A DNA stretch of 64,000 bases from positions 1,550,001-1,614,000 of the forward strand of contig NC_065408.1 of assembly GCF_024362695.1 (NCBI RefSeq), in the 5' to 3' direction. The position numbers and the translations under genes were made by a program. The DNA comes from Pectinophora gossypiella. Lineage: Eukaryota; Arthropoda; Insecta; Lepidoptera; Gelechiidae. Below are positions 1 to 10,861 of the stretch, piece by piece (position 1 is the first letter of the stretch; each line of letters opens with the position of its first letter). Under the pieces are notes generated by a model that worked only from the letters and a program-made list of their open reading frames with translations, was not told where the DNA came from and ran no database searches.

Positions 1-75
1 AAATTTTAAGTGATGTTATTGTCTTGTCTTTGTGTGTGGCGTCCTTTCATATAATTATAATAAACAAAATCAATT
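1..75 (+). repeat. LINE 3' end, truncated by window edge
   Basis: Matches the reverse complement of 51719-51790, sharing 'gatgttattgtcttgtcttt' and 'gtggcgtccttt'. It looks like the 3'UTR end of a non-LTR retrotransposon whose tail is built of TTCTA-type units. No coding sequence remains. Confidence 0.6.
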
Positions 76-129
76 CTATTCTTATTCTATTTATTCCTAT
101 TGATAATCAAATCGGTTCCATAATTTCAT

Positions 130-240
130 TCTGGTAGAATAGACTAAAGAATAAAACTACGTGTAGAACGACAACTCGGCCACTGATCTCACCCCCTCTG
201 GGTCTTACTTTAGTCATATTCTATGCTTTAGTCTTAAATA
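130..240 (-). repeat. Family G dispersed repeat
   Basis: Reverse-strand copy of a ~110-bp repeat with the core GACCCAGAGGGGGTGAG. Related copies are near 2478, 18805, 27032, 30546, 43485 and 62063. No ORF or tail is evident; it is probably a short non-autonomous element. Confidence 0.6.
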
Positions 241-741
241 AGCGATTATTACATTACCCTGTCCACCAGGCTTACTGCGTCAAGGTCACCCGATCAGATC
301 GTGTAGTCTAATAGCAAATCGGCGGGGCGTAACCATGGTAACCACCGCTCAAAAGTGTCAGCTCACATTTTAAGGTTAGCCCAGCTGACGTCATCACACC
401 CTGCGTTGCCATTTTGTAAAAAAATAAATTACCCACGACCATTGTTTTGCTTTGCAAGGAAATTTTGAACATTTAGTAAAAGAGTTACTTACAGTTTTAA
501 TGATTTTTATATAATATATGTGACAAGTAATAGTAATTAAATACATTAGTCAGTAATTCACTTAATTTTCAATAATAAAAACGTCCTTGGAAAGTTGGAG
601 ATACCAATTTCATTCACTGTCATGTTATGTCTTAGGATTGAGAATACCTGATTTTCTTATACCATTGTAACTACGATCTCGAGCAAGTTGATGGGAGTTA
701 CCATGGTAACCGCCCGTGACCTTGACGCATGTAGCCCGAAT
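241..741. other. No gene seen; two related palindromes
   Basis: AT-rich and non-coding. The palindromic word TTACCATGGTAA, with flanking G/C, occurs near 329-344 and again near 697-712. I see nothing else supportable. Confidence 0.5.
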
Positions 742-885
742 GACAGTCAAGAGCAATATCACGTACCCACTTTACAACTCTGTCGCACTATCATATTTGA
801 CATTTAATGAGACTTACGGTTCAATTTGTCAAAAAAGTTAATGTGACATGGTTTCAAAGTGTATACTTATTAGTACTCGTGACCA
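742..885 (+). mobile_element. MITE family A (Tc1/mariner-like), copy 1
   Basis: Diverged copy of a ~146-bp element with imperfect inverted ends (CAGTCATGAGCA / TGCTCGTGACCG) and no transposase. The short reading frame beginning MRLTVQFVKKVNVTW comes from the element and recurs in other copies, so it is not a gene. Confidence 0.75.
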
Positions 886-1319
886 GACAGGGTAATGTAA
901 TAACCGCTATAGAAAGCGCGGACTATCTGTCTTGCTTACATTTATGCGTCATTAACTTTTCGAATATAATGTCCACAGTGACTACCTAAATGGCGTAATG
1001 CGAGTATCCAAACGGACTCATAGTAACAGTGGTTAGGAACGCGACCACTCGGCCATCGCTACACAACGGTCAATCAATTACATAGTAATTAGGGTACTGT
1101 CGTGTCGTAGTACAGGACCCGAGAACTTTTGTAGCGCTATTTGTCTAGGTATAATTACGAAACGTTAGTAGGCGAAAAGGAAAATTTAGATTTTTTCCAT
1201 AGTGTTTATTATACCTACTAGAACCCAATGTCTAGTAAAAAGTAACTGAATTGACTAGTTCGAAACTAGCCTATTGTAAACAACAATTTGATAAGGGACT
1301 TTCCAGGCTACCACGTACT
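886..1319. other. No gene seen
   Basis: AT-rich non-coding DNA. 'tagtaaaaagtaactgaatt' near 1231 is a fragment of family N (40231, 46498). Confidence 0.4.
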
Positions 1320-1545
1320 AAAAAAAAAATATAGCTGGCGCTGTACAGAATTGCCTTCGTTGAACCTTCTAATTTCATGGATAATAGACATATGCATCAT
1401 TTATGTTTGTTTTTGGGTATAAATGTTGACTCTTTCACCCATTAGTAGTCTAATCAAAATAAAGAGAAGCAATAGATATAGGTAACAACATAATTTTGTA
1501 CCACATCTGATCTAAATATCAAGTAGCAATTATTTTTATATGAGC
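1320..1545 (+). repeat. Family P dispersed repeat, copy 1
   Basis: Aligns in inverted orientation with 16415-16650. Shared words include 'atttcatggataat', 'catcatttat' and 'tttttgggtataaat'. It is non-coding and looks like an old non-autonomous transposon copy. Confidence 0.55.
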
Positions 1546-1622
1546 CACTGCCGTTACATTATATTTTTGAATAATTATGTACCCGAGCAATGAGAAAATA
1601 GGTGATTATCACGTTGAATCTG

Positions 1623-1768
1623 TACAGTCATGATCAACATAATGTACCCACTTTAGGACTCTGTCGCAATAACATATTTGATATTTAGTGAGACTTACAG
1701 TTCAATTTGTCAAAAAAGTTAATGTGACATGGTACCAAAGTGTATACATATTGATGCTCGTGACCGTA
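1623..1768 (+). mobile_element. MITE family A, copy 2
   Basis: Near-consensus 146-bp copy flanked by TA, with TIRs ACAGTCATGA... and ...TCGTGACCGT. It is non-coding, and TA flanks fit a Tc1/mariner target site. A longer reading frame to 1960 starts inside it and runs into unrelated flank. Confidence 0.85.
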
Positions 1769-2255
1769 CACCTCGATATCGTTTATGGAGAACGTAGCAT
1801 GGAGAATCCCTCATTGAGGACGGATCCCATTCCCTTTTTATCTTTAAACTTCCTGACGTACGGCCGGGTTCCATCCCTATTTAGATATCCCAACTATTCG
1901 AACAAAGCACTTAATTTTATATGCGTAAATGTCAAATTGAAATATTGCTTTTTTAGATGAATTGCTTTGATATGAAATTTTAACCCCCCTGGCCTTTCTT
2001 CAAAACATCTTAAAGGTGATCGGGATCGTTCTAGACTATTCTATGGATGTAATATTATTGAGAGGTATATTTTTATGAATCTAGATTCTGATCAGCTCAA
2101 CATAAACAGGAAAATGTGCATCTGTAAATAGATCACCGCACCACAATTTACGATGTAATTGACTTCAAACTCTGGCGTTTTGTAAACTTAACCGCAGCGC
2201 GCCGTTACCACAAAAATCTTATTCTCACCGTGTAGTGCATAACGCGAAAGGCCGG
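1769..2255. other. No gene seen
   Basis: AT-rich non-coding DNA with no repeat recognised from elsewhere in the window. Confidence 0.4.
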
Positions 2256-2415
2256 GTTTCCACTGACGCGGAGATGGGCGGAGAAGAGCGGAGATTTGCG
2301 GATTTCACCAATCACAGCGTTCGAGAGAGCGAAAAACGAAGACCCTCTGTCACTCTCTCCTTCACGGTGATTGGTCGATTTCTGCATCTCCGCACAACTC
2401 CGCGTCAATGGAAAC
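2256..2415. mobile_element. Foldback MITE with GTTTCCAYTGACGCGGAG ends
   Basis: A 160-bp segment whose two ends are inverted copies: GTTTCCACTGACGCGGAG at the left and CTCCGCGTCAATGGAAAC at the right. Complementarity continues inward ('accaatca' against 'tgattggt') for about 70 bp per arm, apart from interruptions. It is GC-richer than its flanks. Reading frames on both strands are by-products of the palindrome. Confidence 0.75.
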
Positions 2416-2477
2416 GCAGTCTGCGAGTGAAACAGTCCGGTCTCACAGGTTCTGTAGTGACTTACAGCCTCATACGG

Positions 2478-2592
2478 CCACTTAAGATTAAAGTATGACC
2501 CAGAGGGATGAGGCTAGCGTCCGATGCTTGGTGCGGGGCGAAAAGTTACCGTTCTATAAGTACGTAGTATAATTCTTTATTCTTTAGTACTA
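2478..2592 (+). repeat. Family G dispersed repeat
   Basis: Forward copy: 'gacccagagggatgagg', then 'ttggtgcggggcg' and 'gttctataagtacgtagta'. The order of blocks matches 18805-18908 and 27032-27125. Confidence 0.65.
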
Positions 2593-2649
2593 GGCTGTAT
2601 AGGTACCTACTCTCCTTTTGCCTTGTTGTGAAATCGATCAAGTGATTAT

Positions 2650-3003
2650 ATTTAACGGAGTACGCGGAAACGGATCACAGGTTCGAGACTACTCCCAAGA
2701 TCATGTCAATGTGACGACAGTTCTTATACAGGGTGGCAAAGAAGTTCATGTTCAAAATGAAAAATTAGAGGGGCTCATTGGCTACCAGAAACATCGCCAT
2801 GTATGTTCAGCGATTATTTTAGGAGATTATGGCCCATTCTGTATCTTTTTCAAGATTTTCTATTTCGCTTATTTTTGTCGGTATTTCTGTCATAATAACT
2901 CTTTAATTTACATGACCTTCTGGGCCATCCTGTATAAAAACAGGGGCTTGAACATGACCTTTAGGCCAGTCTCAGCTGAGATTAGTTTATAAATACCACT
3001 CTA
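2650..3003. mobile_element. MITE Y, copy 1, interrupted by X
   Basis: Flanking halves match the compact copy at 25096-25234: 'ttcgagact', 'gatcat..tcaatgtgac', 'cagttcttata' on the left, and 'acaggg.cttga.catg', 'cagtctcagctgagattagt' on the right. A 204-bp element (2729-2932) splits it. The reading frame 2618-2992 crosses both elements and is spurious. Confidence 0.75.
2729..2932. mobile_element. MITE X, nested in Y, TA target duplication
   Basis: A 204-bp insertion with ends CAGGGTGGCAAAGAAGTTCATG and an inverted counterpart ending GGGCCATCCTG. It is flanked by TA on both sides (2727-2728, 2933-2934). Removing it plus one TA gives 'cttatataaaaacagg', matching the uninterrupted Y copy 'cttatatacaaacagg' at 25163. 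This indicates a Tc1/mariner-type MITE. Confidence 0.85.
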
Positions 3004-3009
3004 ACGGAG

Positions 3010-3154
3010 TACGGTCACGAGCATTAATATGTATACACTTTGGTACCACGTCACATAACTTTTTTGACAAATTGAACTGCAAGTCTCACTAAATGTCAAA
3101 TATGTTAGTGCGACAGAGTCCTAAAGAGGGTACATTATATTGCTCATGACTGTA
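3010..3154 (-). mobile_element. MITE family A, copy 3
   Basis: Reverse-orientation near-consensus copy, TACGGTCACGAGC to GCTCATGACTGTA. Non-coding. Confidence 0.85.
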
Positions 3155-4374
3155 CACAGTAACGCAGTAACGGAGTTATTGTAGATAGAAAAAAATCATA
3201 AAGCCGGGCAAATGGCGTGTCTTAGTCATCATCCGGTACTCTTTAACATCTTTCACAGTTTACCAGACAGTACAGCGAACGCTAAATAAATCTCACTGAC
3301 AGCTCTAGGTTAAACGAGTGTTGCTGATGGTGTGAGTGTTAGCGTTAAATAATAGAATAAACAGTCTGTGTGTAACAGAGAAAGAAAACACTCCCCGTCT
3401 CGCTTCGATACGGGCTTGTTTTACATTCAGTCCTTTCTTCAGAATTAAAAAATAATGAAGTCTTCTTTTTTGTTTTCTATAATTCTGAAGAAAGTACTGA
3501 AGATGGGACTTTAAAATCCTGCATATAAAAAGTGTTCATATTCATTAAAACCATTAAAAATCTAAAGAAATCCTGTAAAGTGTTTTAAATTACAGTCGAA
3601 TTGAGAATCCGCTGTCATACAGCCGTAACCTAACCCGCACGTTACCGAATCCAACGTTTGTTCCACTCAACATTCAAATGCACCATATAAACACATCAAC
3701 AGGTCATTAGGAACCCAATAAGGCGGCGAGTTCAGAATAAATTTAGATTTATCAACACTTTTAGAGAATCTCTCGTTTGCGAACGGACTAGTAATCGCTT
3801 ACTTAATTGAAATATCCTTTTTATTTATTTCGCAAACTTGGGTAGAATTCACAAAGGACACATGAGATAACTGCACCTTTTCTATTGCCTTTCTAAAGAT
3901 AAGGATCGTGTTACTTCGGATAGAAGTTTAACCCTTCCCTGATCTTTTGCAATTGAATACGGTAGGAAATTTTGTGAAATGTAGACATCAAAGAGGTAAG
4001 CAAAGTTGCAAACGATTGACAATCAACAGTACATTATTGTATTTATTATATTATAATAAAAAAAATATAAATATATTTTATATTTAAAATCACGCCTGTC
4101 AGTGGCTGTGCAACGGGGCAATGCCGCTAGTGTAATGGGTTCGTTTGGACCAGGTCAGAATCAGAACACTTATACGCGTAGTTGGACGTAACGAAGTTAC
4201 GTATGTTACTGATTTTGTGACAAATTGTATTATTATAATAAAATTTTGAGCACGAAGGTTGTTAATAATAAGCTAATAATAATTTAAAATACTAATATAT
4301 ATTTCTAATTATAATATAATAAATACAATACAGATATTATAATAGTATGACATCAAAAAAAAAAAAAGAAATAA
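3155..4374. other. No gene seen
   Basis: AT-rich DNA. Around 3420-3500 the words 'tttcttcagaattaaaaaa' and 'ataattctgaagaaagtact' form an inverted pair around an AT-rich loop. No ORF, tail or TSD was recognised. Confidence 0.4.
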
Positions 4375-4450
4375 TTACAAAAGACTCTTAAGTAGGTACA
4401 GGGCAAATGGCGGCCTAATCGTTTAAAGCGATTTCTTCCAGACAACCATT
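4375..4450 (-). repeat. LINE 3'UTR fragment ('aaatggcggcc' family)
   Basis: 'acaaaagactcttaagtagg', 'caaatggcggcctaatcg' and 'gatttcttccagacaac' match the reverse complement of 40066-40190 and the forward text at 54120-54190 and 5640-5727. Only the 3' end survives. Confidence 0.6.
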
Positions 4451-5205
4451 TCTGTTTACTATTTCCTACAGTGACAGTGATATAAAATGTATGGGATTGG
4501 CATAAGGTGACATGTCAAAGTCTTTTTTATTGCTGTGACTGCCTATTGCCATAATCATGAAAACTTGAGTGACCTACCTGATCTTACTCTATTAATTTAC
4601 ATGCTACTCCAGAATTCAATTTTAAAAAGAAATCAAAGCCTTTAACAAAAAAAAGGCAAATATTTAAAATTTACTTTTATTCGTTTTAAAAATATTTGAC
4701 CTTTCAAAGTATTTTTCCGTCCAATTGGCTGGCTATCCAAAAAAGCGTAGCTTTTAACCCGAAACATATTTTAGGATTACTTTCGCTCCATTATATAAAT
4801 ATTATTTACCCTATATTGTTTTGGTTTTAACTGTAGCCATTCAATTGAATTAAGCTGCGCAAATATTGATACCGAACAGAATAAAATATTCCTTTTTTGG
4901 AACACTCGTGTTTACCGGTGTAAGACAAATATGGAAGAAAGATGGGAGGAAAAAGGGGGAACGGGAGGAATGTTGAGTTTTCAAAGATTTGTCTGTTTGA
5001 TGCTATTTTGTATGTAGATGTATACAAACGATTTTTTTGACGATGTGACATTAAAGACGGGAAGCCGCGCGATTTACATAATGGTGGCGTACCGTCTTAC
5101 CAATAAAAAGTAAACAAGCGGTGAACGTGTGTTCAAGACAGCCAAGCAAAATTGAATCCAATGATCAAATAAAGCGGTATATAAAGCGAAAGTTTATGGT
5201 AGTAG
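4451..5205. other. No gene seen
   Basis: AT-rich non-coding DNA. A purine-rich stretch near 4930-4970 creates a short open frame on the minus strand with no recognisable domain. Confidence 0.4.
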
Positions 5206-5431
5206 GGCTGGCAGAGGAAGACCGAGAAGAACTTACGATGACCAAATTGGGGAGATATTGTTAGAAAAGGTTTAGTACGATCTACTCTGAACCGGCGTGC
5301 GTGTATGAAGCGATTGATGACTGTGGAGGAAGCAAGAGAAGTGTGTCAGGATCGAAACAAATGGAATTCCATAGTATCTGCTTACCCCGGTGGGAAATAG
5401 GCGTGAGTTTATGTATGTATGAATTAAATAA
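5206..5431 (+). pseudogene. Non-LTR retrotransposon ORF C-terminus, frameshifted
   Basis: Starts by encoding RAGRGRPRRTYDDQIGEIL. After a one-base frame change near 5258-5262 it continues as VRSTLNRRACMKRL...VCQDRNKWNSIVSAYPGGK and stops. The same C-terminus is encoded at 21724-21936 (minus strand). Downstream is the tail 'ggcgtgagtttatgtatgta'. It is a 5'-truncated, inactivated LINE copy of uncertain clade; no RT motifs are included. Confidence 0.75.
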
Positions 5432-5554
5432 TTCGATTGTAATTTCTGTGTCTGTAAATACGTAAACACGTGTTCATCGCTTGTGAATTTCTCGTGAGTT
5501 ACATTTACTTTGAAAACTTAACACATTTCTTTTATCTTGTAGGTATGTCATAAA

Positions 5555-5608
5555 GTAAATATCATTATCTCCCAGAGTTTATTCTCTTTTCACGAGATCC
5601 ACTTACTA
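5555..5608 (-). repeat. S2 SINE 3' fragment
   Basis: 'tatctcccagagtttattct' followed by 'ttttcacgagatccactta' matches the reverse of the S2 3' end ('gtaagcggaccctgtgaaaa' at 30960). Only ~55 bp remain. Confidence 0.4.
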
Positions 5609-5609
5609 A

Positions 5610-5727
5610 TAAAATACAATACTTACAATGTAGTTTATTGCACCAAAATAAAAGAAAATACTTTATAAAAATAACTTAACTAGGCACATGACAAATGGCG
5701 GCTTTATCGCTTAAACCGATTTCTTAC
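5610..5727 (-). repeat. LINE 3'UTR fragment ('aaatggcggcc' family)
   Basis: 'tagtttattgcaccaaaata' and 'catgacaaatggcggcttta' match 54100-54190 and the reverse of 40066-40190. The AT-rich left end is the LINE tail. Confidence 0.65.
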
Positions 5728-5806
5728 ATCCGTCGCCTTCCTTTTTGGTGGATAATAAAATGACGGGTATAACTTAAAATAAAATTAGGTGTTGTGTAAT
5801 AAGCCA
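5728..5806. mobile_element. Family B terminal fragment
   Basis: 'ggataataaaatgac', 'ggtataacttaaaataaaat' and 'taggtg' match one end of family B (42600-42670). The other end is missing. Confidence 0.6.
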
Positions 5807-5824
5807 TTATACCTTTAAGATCTC

Positions 5825-6100
5825 TCTCTTCATTTAAGAGCTGCGCTCTTGTCGGTGGAGTAATCGCCTTCATTACTCCATAGATAGGGCGTGTAGAACG
5901 GTGGTTGCCCCGATTGCCTTCCGTTCCGCAGTACACCGACCAATTTCTCAATCGGTGATGTTCCAGCTAGAGCCCTACCGGAATCCATTTCCTCGGCCTC
6001 CAACCAGCACTGATACCACTGCTGCCCGGCATCAGGGGTGCGCTTTTGAAGTAGCGGCGCCTACTCGCTACGTCACAAGATCGTCATAGAACCTAAGTAG
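5825..6100. repeat. Family U repeat and unclassified GC-richer DNA
   Basis: 'tttaagagctgcgctcttgt' followed by 'cggtggagtaatcgcc' resembles 60433-60490 and the reverse of 40186-40225. The following ~200 bp are GC-richer and hold short frames on both strands with no domain I recognise. Confidence 0.4.
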
Positions 6101-6269
6101 CATTTTACAGGTTAGCCCGTCCCAGTGAGCTACCCACTACGTTCTGCTAATCCTGTCGCTGTTCGGTCGGGGACAGCTAACCTCTAAGATAAATACCTAA
6201 ACATCGATATACATTTTAGATACCTAACTACCTAGAAGTCATAAACAAGAGCAGGAATCGGGCCCAGAA

Positions 6270-6370
6270 ATTCAAATCAAATCAAATATACTTTATTGCA
6301 CAGAACAAAATTTTAACAATCAGACATAACACATGAATACAGTACAATTTGGAAGTAATTAATTTAAATA
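6270..6370 (-). repeat. LINE 3' tail (ATTTG-type)
   Basis: 'caaatcaaatatactttatt' leads into 'gcacagaac...acacatgaatacagtacaat', matching 53953-54050. Read on the minus strand this is a LINE 3' end, ...tgcaataaagtatatttgatttgattt. Confidence 0.65.
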
Positions 6371-7014
6371 AAAATAATTATTTTAAAATATGAAATTACT
6401 TAAACAATGTTTGTTATTATTGAGTATTATTCAATCAACCATCAGTTTGTGTTATTCTACTGCTGTCTTATCCATTTCATGCAATAATTTTCTGTCTTGT
6501 GCAAAATCGCGTCCCGTAACGTCGTTTTCTTAATTATAATTATTTTCCTCCAGTGGATACCGTAGAAGTTTCTCTCTGTTATTGTTATTATTCAGGCGAA
6601 GTGCCTTCTTAACGATTTGGCAATTGTGTTTATTGATCCGATACGTTTCGATGTCAATTTTGCGATAATCCTACGACAGTCCCTTGTTTCGGGGCGCAGT
6701 TGCTTTATTCAATCAGCTTTTGGGGGATTTCAGGATCAGTAGGATATTTTCCTTTATACAAAACAGGGATAAAGGCGAAATTACGATGACCAGTTGCCTT
6801 TGATGTGTTCGGAACCGGAACTAAAATTCTAAAATTCAAAATATCTTGGAATTTACAATGGCTGATTTATTTTTTTATTATGTTTTAATAATACTGAATT
6901 TAGTTTCGTATTTTTGAGGTTATTTATATAAGAGAAGAAATGACAAGAAAAAAGAAATAAAATAGAAATAGAAAATAGAAATGTAAAAACGTTTATACGT
7001 TTTTACAATAAAAT
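6371..7014. other. No gene seen
   Basis: AT-rich non-coding DNA with no long frame and no repeat matched in the window. Confidence 0.4.
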
Positions 7015-7320
7015 ACCAGATTGTACATATTTGTCAGAAAATAAACTTAAAGCTCATATGAAGCTTACTTTATAAGCTTATTATAAGATTAATGAATGAT
7101 AAAAATGTCTGGTATTAAAATCTGTTCCTCTACTTATTAAATAACTTGTAATGTATACCTACATTGATTTAACAAATGTGTCGCTGTTGCTGTTTCTTGT
7201 AATTTCTTCTCTCAACCATAACACCTTGCGAAATGACGTAGATTAAAAAATGTTACATTGACCTTCAACAAGTTTATCTGCGATAATTACGTTGAATAAA
7301 TGATTCTGATTTCGAGTATT
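7015..7320 (+). repeat. Family L LINE 3'UTR
   Basis: Shares ordered blocks with 23880-24150 and 29715-30016: 'gctcatatgaagcttact', 'taacttgtaatgtatacct', 'ccataacaccttgcgaaatg', 'cttcaacaagtttatc', 'taaatgattctgattt'. The 'aataaatgattctgatt' end fits a LINE tail. Non-coding. Confidence 0.65.
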
Positions 7321-7348
7321 CGTTACGATGTCACTAACACCGTGTTTA

Positions 7349-7662
7349 TTAAATAAACATAAACAGCCTATACACGTCCCACTGCTGGGCACAGGCCTCC
7401 CCTCCCAGCATACTCCACCACGCTGCTCCACTGCGTGTTGGTGGAGGTGTTTGGGCTAGTAGCCCGGAACCAACGGCTTAGCGCGCCTTTCGAAAAATAT
7501 GATCATCTAACTTTTTCGGACAATCAGATGATTCAAGCTTGCAATGTCCTTACCAAACAAAGGACAGTCTCACAAAGTAATTTCGACAATGTCCCCATCG
7601 GGAATCGATCCTGGCCTCTAAGATCGTGATCCCAACGCTCTAACCACTAGACCACGGAGGCT
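7349..7662 (-). mobile_element. S3 SINE (tRNA-headed)
   Basis: Full-length reverse copy. The tRNA-like head (B box 'ggatcgattcc', reading 'ccgtggtctagtggttagag' on the minus strand) lies at 7600-7662, and the 3' end is 'gcccagcagtgggacgtgta'. This is a Pol III-type SINE, not a tRNA gene. Confidence 0.8.
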
Positions 7663-7703
7663 GTTGACGATGTGTATTAATTCATATGAATTATTTTTTT
7701 CTG

Positions 7704-7850
7704 TACAGTCATGAGAAATATAATGTACCCACTTTAGGACTCCGTCGCACTAACATATTTGACATTTAGTGAGGCTTACAGTTCAATTTGTCAAAAAAGT
7801 TAATGTGACATGGTACCAAAGTGTATGTACATATTAATGCTCGTGACCGT
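7704..7850 (+). mobile_element. MITE family A, copy 4
   Basis: Near-consensus copy, TACAGTCATGAGA to GCTCGTGACCGT, with a 4-bp 'gtac' duplication inside. Non-coding. Confidence 0.85.
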
Positions 7851-8362
7851 TCATAATGATGTAGGTAGTTGTGGGTATTTCACTAATTGGCCATCTCTTC
7901 TGTAAAAATGACGTCATTCTAGTGCGATCGTCTGTTGTTTTCGGCAGCTCACTAACTCGTAAAAATAGCGAATTTTCAGGGCATATGTCATGAAAGATTG
8001 GTAGTTTTATAAAAGTGTCAAAAATATCATAGGTATTATTGGCGACCTACCAATGAGGTTTTATAGAGTAGGTATTATACACCCATTTCTTATATTTCCC
8101 ACTGGATCAAGCAAAGACTATAGAATTCGATCCGACACACTTTTCTAAATTAAATATTTTATAATCCACACATGAATTCAAACTCATAAAGTCAAAGTCA
8201 GTGGTTTAGACCCCTAGCTGGGATTATAACCCGTGACATTCGACGTAAGTTACGCGTTCTCCGAACAGCCTTCACCGTAACCACCACGGATTCAACAAGC
8301 AAGACTACAGAACACACTTCTGCCTACTCCTTACGACACGGATCACGAGCATGTGCAGATAA
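7851..8362. other. No gene seen
   Basis: AT-rich non-coding DNA with no supported repeat. Confidence 0.4.
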
Positions 8363-8842
8363 TGCCCCGATTCCTGCAAACACCTCCTAATTTTATTTTA
8401 ATTTATACCCGTCATTTTCGTATCCGCCGCAAAGGAAAGGGACGGATGATTGACAACAAGTTAATTTTAAAATGAATTAATAACATTGTTTTAAGTTTAC
8501 GCGGTTATTATCATAATTAAAACACATAATAACGGGTTCTTACCGCGTTTAAATGGGGATATGAGACTCCTATCCCCATTTAAACGCGGTAAGAACCCGT
8601 TTTAATTATGAATGAATAACCCGTGCGAATAAAATAGGCATCTCGCTGATATGCAATCCAGACGTACTCTCTACTTAATTCTGTCGGGTTATAGGCCGAT
8701 GTAAAAAATATAGACTGTTGATTTGGATTTCTGCTTAAAATTGACATGTATTCCATAAATTTTATGCTTGTCGATTACCCGTTTCTTTATTTTTCAACGG
8801 ATAAGAAAATGACAAAATACGATGGCATCTGCAGGAATATGA
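8363..8842. mobile_element. Family B, copy interrupted by F
   Basis: Left end 'gccccgattcctgcaaacac' and right end 'aaatgac...gcatctgcaggaata' are inverted family B termini, with the internal 'ccataaattttatgcttgtc' intact. Bases 8485-8607 are an F insertion flanked by a 13-bp TSD with one mismatch. Reading frames across it are not genes. Confidence 0.8.
8485..8607 (-). mobile_element. Family F foldback element, short copy
   Basis: Two ~35-bp arms (containing cgggttcttaccgcgttta and its inverse) are separated by only a few bases; the ~150-bp centre found in other copies is missing. The extension 'attgttttaagtttacgcgg' is present. Flanks ATGAATTAATAAC (8472-8484) and ATGAATGAATAAC (8608-8620) form a 13-bp TSD with one mismatch. 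Confidence 0.85.
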
Positions 8843-9082
8843 CTGTGTATGAGATAGGAGGATTATATTTCTTCAATCCTTGTTTATTAAAGTTTATTAA
8901 AAACGCTTTATTAATTCTAACATTTTCCCTTTTAAAACAACCGACCGCCGCGCCGTTTCCCTGTCATTCCGCAATCCTCTCTTCTCTCTCGCTCACTCTT
9001 CGCTCTCTCTTTCACATTCCTGTATGTTGCGTTTCATTCCTACCATTCCTACATGTGGTATAAACTAACATGCACATACATA

Positions 9083-9190
9083 CATAAAATCACGCTTATA
9101 TCCCGATGGGGTAGGCAGAGACCACGGAATTCCACTTACTACGATCCTGCCTGACACACTTATTTCGCTTCTTCCACTCTCATCAAAGAC
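9083..9190 (-). pseudogene. Non-LTR retrotransposon C-terminal remnant
   Basis: On the minus strand it reads 'tggaattccgtggtctctgc' then 'ctaccccatcgggatataag', homologous to the VSAYPGG terminus at 5350-5400 and 21720-21790, with tail 'ttttatgtatgtatgtgcat'. Only about the last 30 codons remain. Confidence 0.6.
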
Positions 9191-9198
9191 TTCAATCA

Positions 9199-9320
9199 AT
9201 CAATCAATAATACTTTATTGCACAACGTCATATACAAAGGACATAAACATACGAATAAAAACATAAGCACAATAGGCGGCCTTATTGCTAAACAGCAATT
9301 TCTGCCAGGCAACCTTAGGG
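9199..9320 (-). repeat. LINE 3' end with (TTGA)n tail
   Basis: 'aatcaatcaatcaataatac' and 'tttattgcacaac' match 41441-41475. It continues with 'ggcggccttattgctaaaca' and 'atttctgccaggcaacc', like the 40066 family. Minus-strand 3' fragment. Confidence 0.65.
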
Positions 9321-10398
9321 TGAAAGAAGATTATGCATTGGAGCACGGGCTGGTGCAATAAACATATAATGATACCAACATAACTAAAAAGAATAATAAA
9401 TAATATATACTTCAGAAACTTATATTAATTAAGACCTTTCGCTTAAGATTTGGACCACGCAACCAATAATTTCTAGGTTTCCTTTTATGACGTCAAGGTG
9501 CGGATTTAGCTTTTATTTCCAATCAGTCTGAACGACGGTGGTATCATGTGCCGTGATTAGGCTGTTTACTGCCAAATTGACGTGTGGTGGAATGTGATGG
9601 AAATAACATATCGAATTCTTATTTCAAGGCACTTTTTCTGGCAAAAATTTTGAAACGAAATAAAAGCTCTTTCTAGGATTATCAAAAAAGTATGTGTTAG
9701 GAAAAAAAAAATGTAAGTAATTTTACAATGTAATTCTTGATATTATTGTTCCAAATTCAAATTTTAAAATTAATTCATATCGAGCACAAAAATTGGTAGA
9801 AAATTTCAAAAAAGGAAGAGTTTCTTAATTCGGTTGAATAATTTTTTCAGTACTTTTATTGTAAGTATTTATAAAATAATATACTTCCATGTATGTCCCA
9901 CTTAGTTATATCAAAATCCAGTTCTGATGATGGAATCCATGAGAAATTGAGGGACCTCTTTAAGTTTTTTTCATCAACAGTCATGTATTTGCATGTGACA
10001 GGGGGCAAGCCTATTGCCGTTAACGGGGCACAAATCTTGGAAACGGCGTGATATCAATTGGGTACATGACAGTTTTCGGATTAAAAAAATTACAAACGTT
10101 TATTTTATACCTCTTAAAATATTTTATTATCTCGAAAAAACTTTATATACTTAACAGAAAAGAACATTATTATGTTTCTTCATTAATTTAAAATATCGCG
10201 CGAAATGGTTGATCATGTGATATTTTTCCAGTAATGTCATATTACAATAAACAAAGAAACTATCAAATAGTATAACTTGAAACCAGCCAGATAGTTTTTG
10301 TTTATTTTCTGATATGTGACGTCACACGAAGCTCAGTTACGGCCGCCCGTGTTTCGGGTATTTTAATACATAGATAAAAAACGCATTCTTATTTTATA
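9321..10398. other. No gene seen
   Basis: AT-rich non-coding DNA of about 1.1 kb. I found no repeat boundary, tail or credible frame. Confidence 0.4.
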
Positions 10399-10861
10399 AT
10401 AGTATTTTATGCAACAGTTGTATAAGAAGGGTCAAAAAATGCGAGTGGCGTGAGTTGCGATGTGAGCCTTGGCGAACATCGCAATAAGAGACGCCACGAG
10501 CATTTTTTGACCTAGTTATACAACGTTGCATACAATACTTTTTCTACGACGACGTAATTTTAAACGAAACACAAAAATTTTCCAATTTATTTTCCAACGC
10601 GCGGGAAAATGGCGGCAAATGTATACTTTTTTTTTATAGTATATCTATGGCACCAAACAAAGTAAAGGTGCCAGTTTCCAGGTCAAAAAAAAAAAACAAC
10701 AACAATGCTTTTTTGGCGACATTATAGTACAGTTACACTTTGTAAACAATGCTTTTATAGGCCATAGAGCGTACACTTTTTCAAAGAGTTTAATTATGTA
10801 TGTACTTATATTAGACTTTTTGGTTATTTAAATGCCAGATTAAAGTAGAGGAGTAGAAAAA
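10399..10861 (-). mobile_element. Family H hairpin element, copy 3
   Basis: Reverse copy of the 463-bp element also at 39461-39924 and, interrupting MITE A, 32504-32949. Bases 10400-10543 form a long hairpin whose arms include 'gcaacagttgtataagaagg' and 'gcattttttgacctagttat', around the loop 'gagccttggcg'. The other end is T-rich ('ctactcctctactttaatct' on the element's plus strand). No ORF. Confidence 0.8.

Noticed and set aside
2618..2992. 124-codon gene
   Set aside because: It spans the boundary of two nested MITEs; no domain is recognised.
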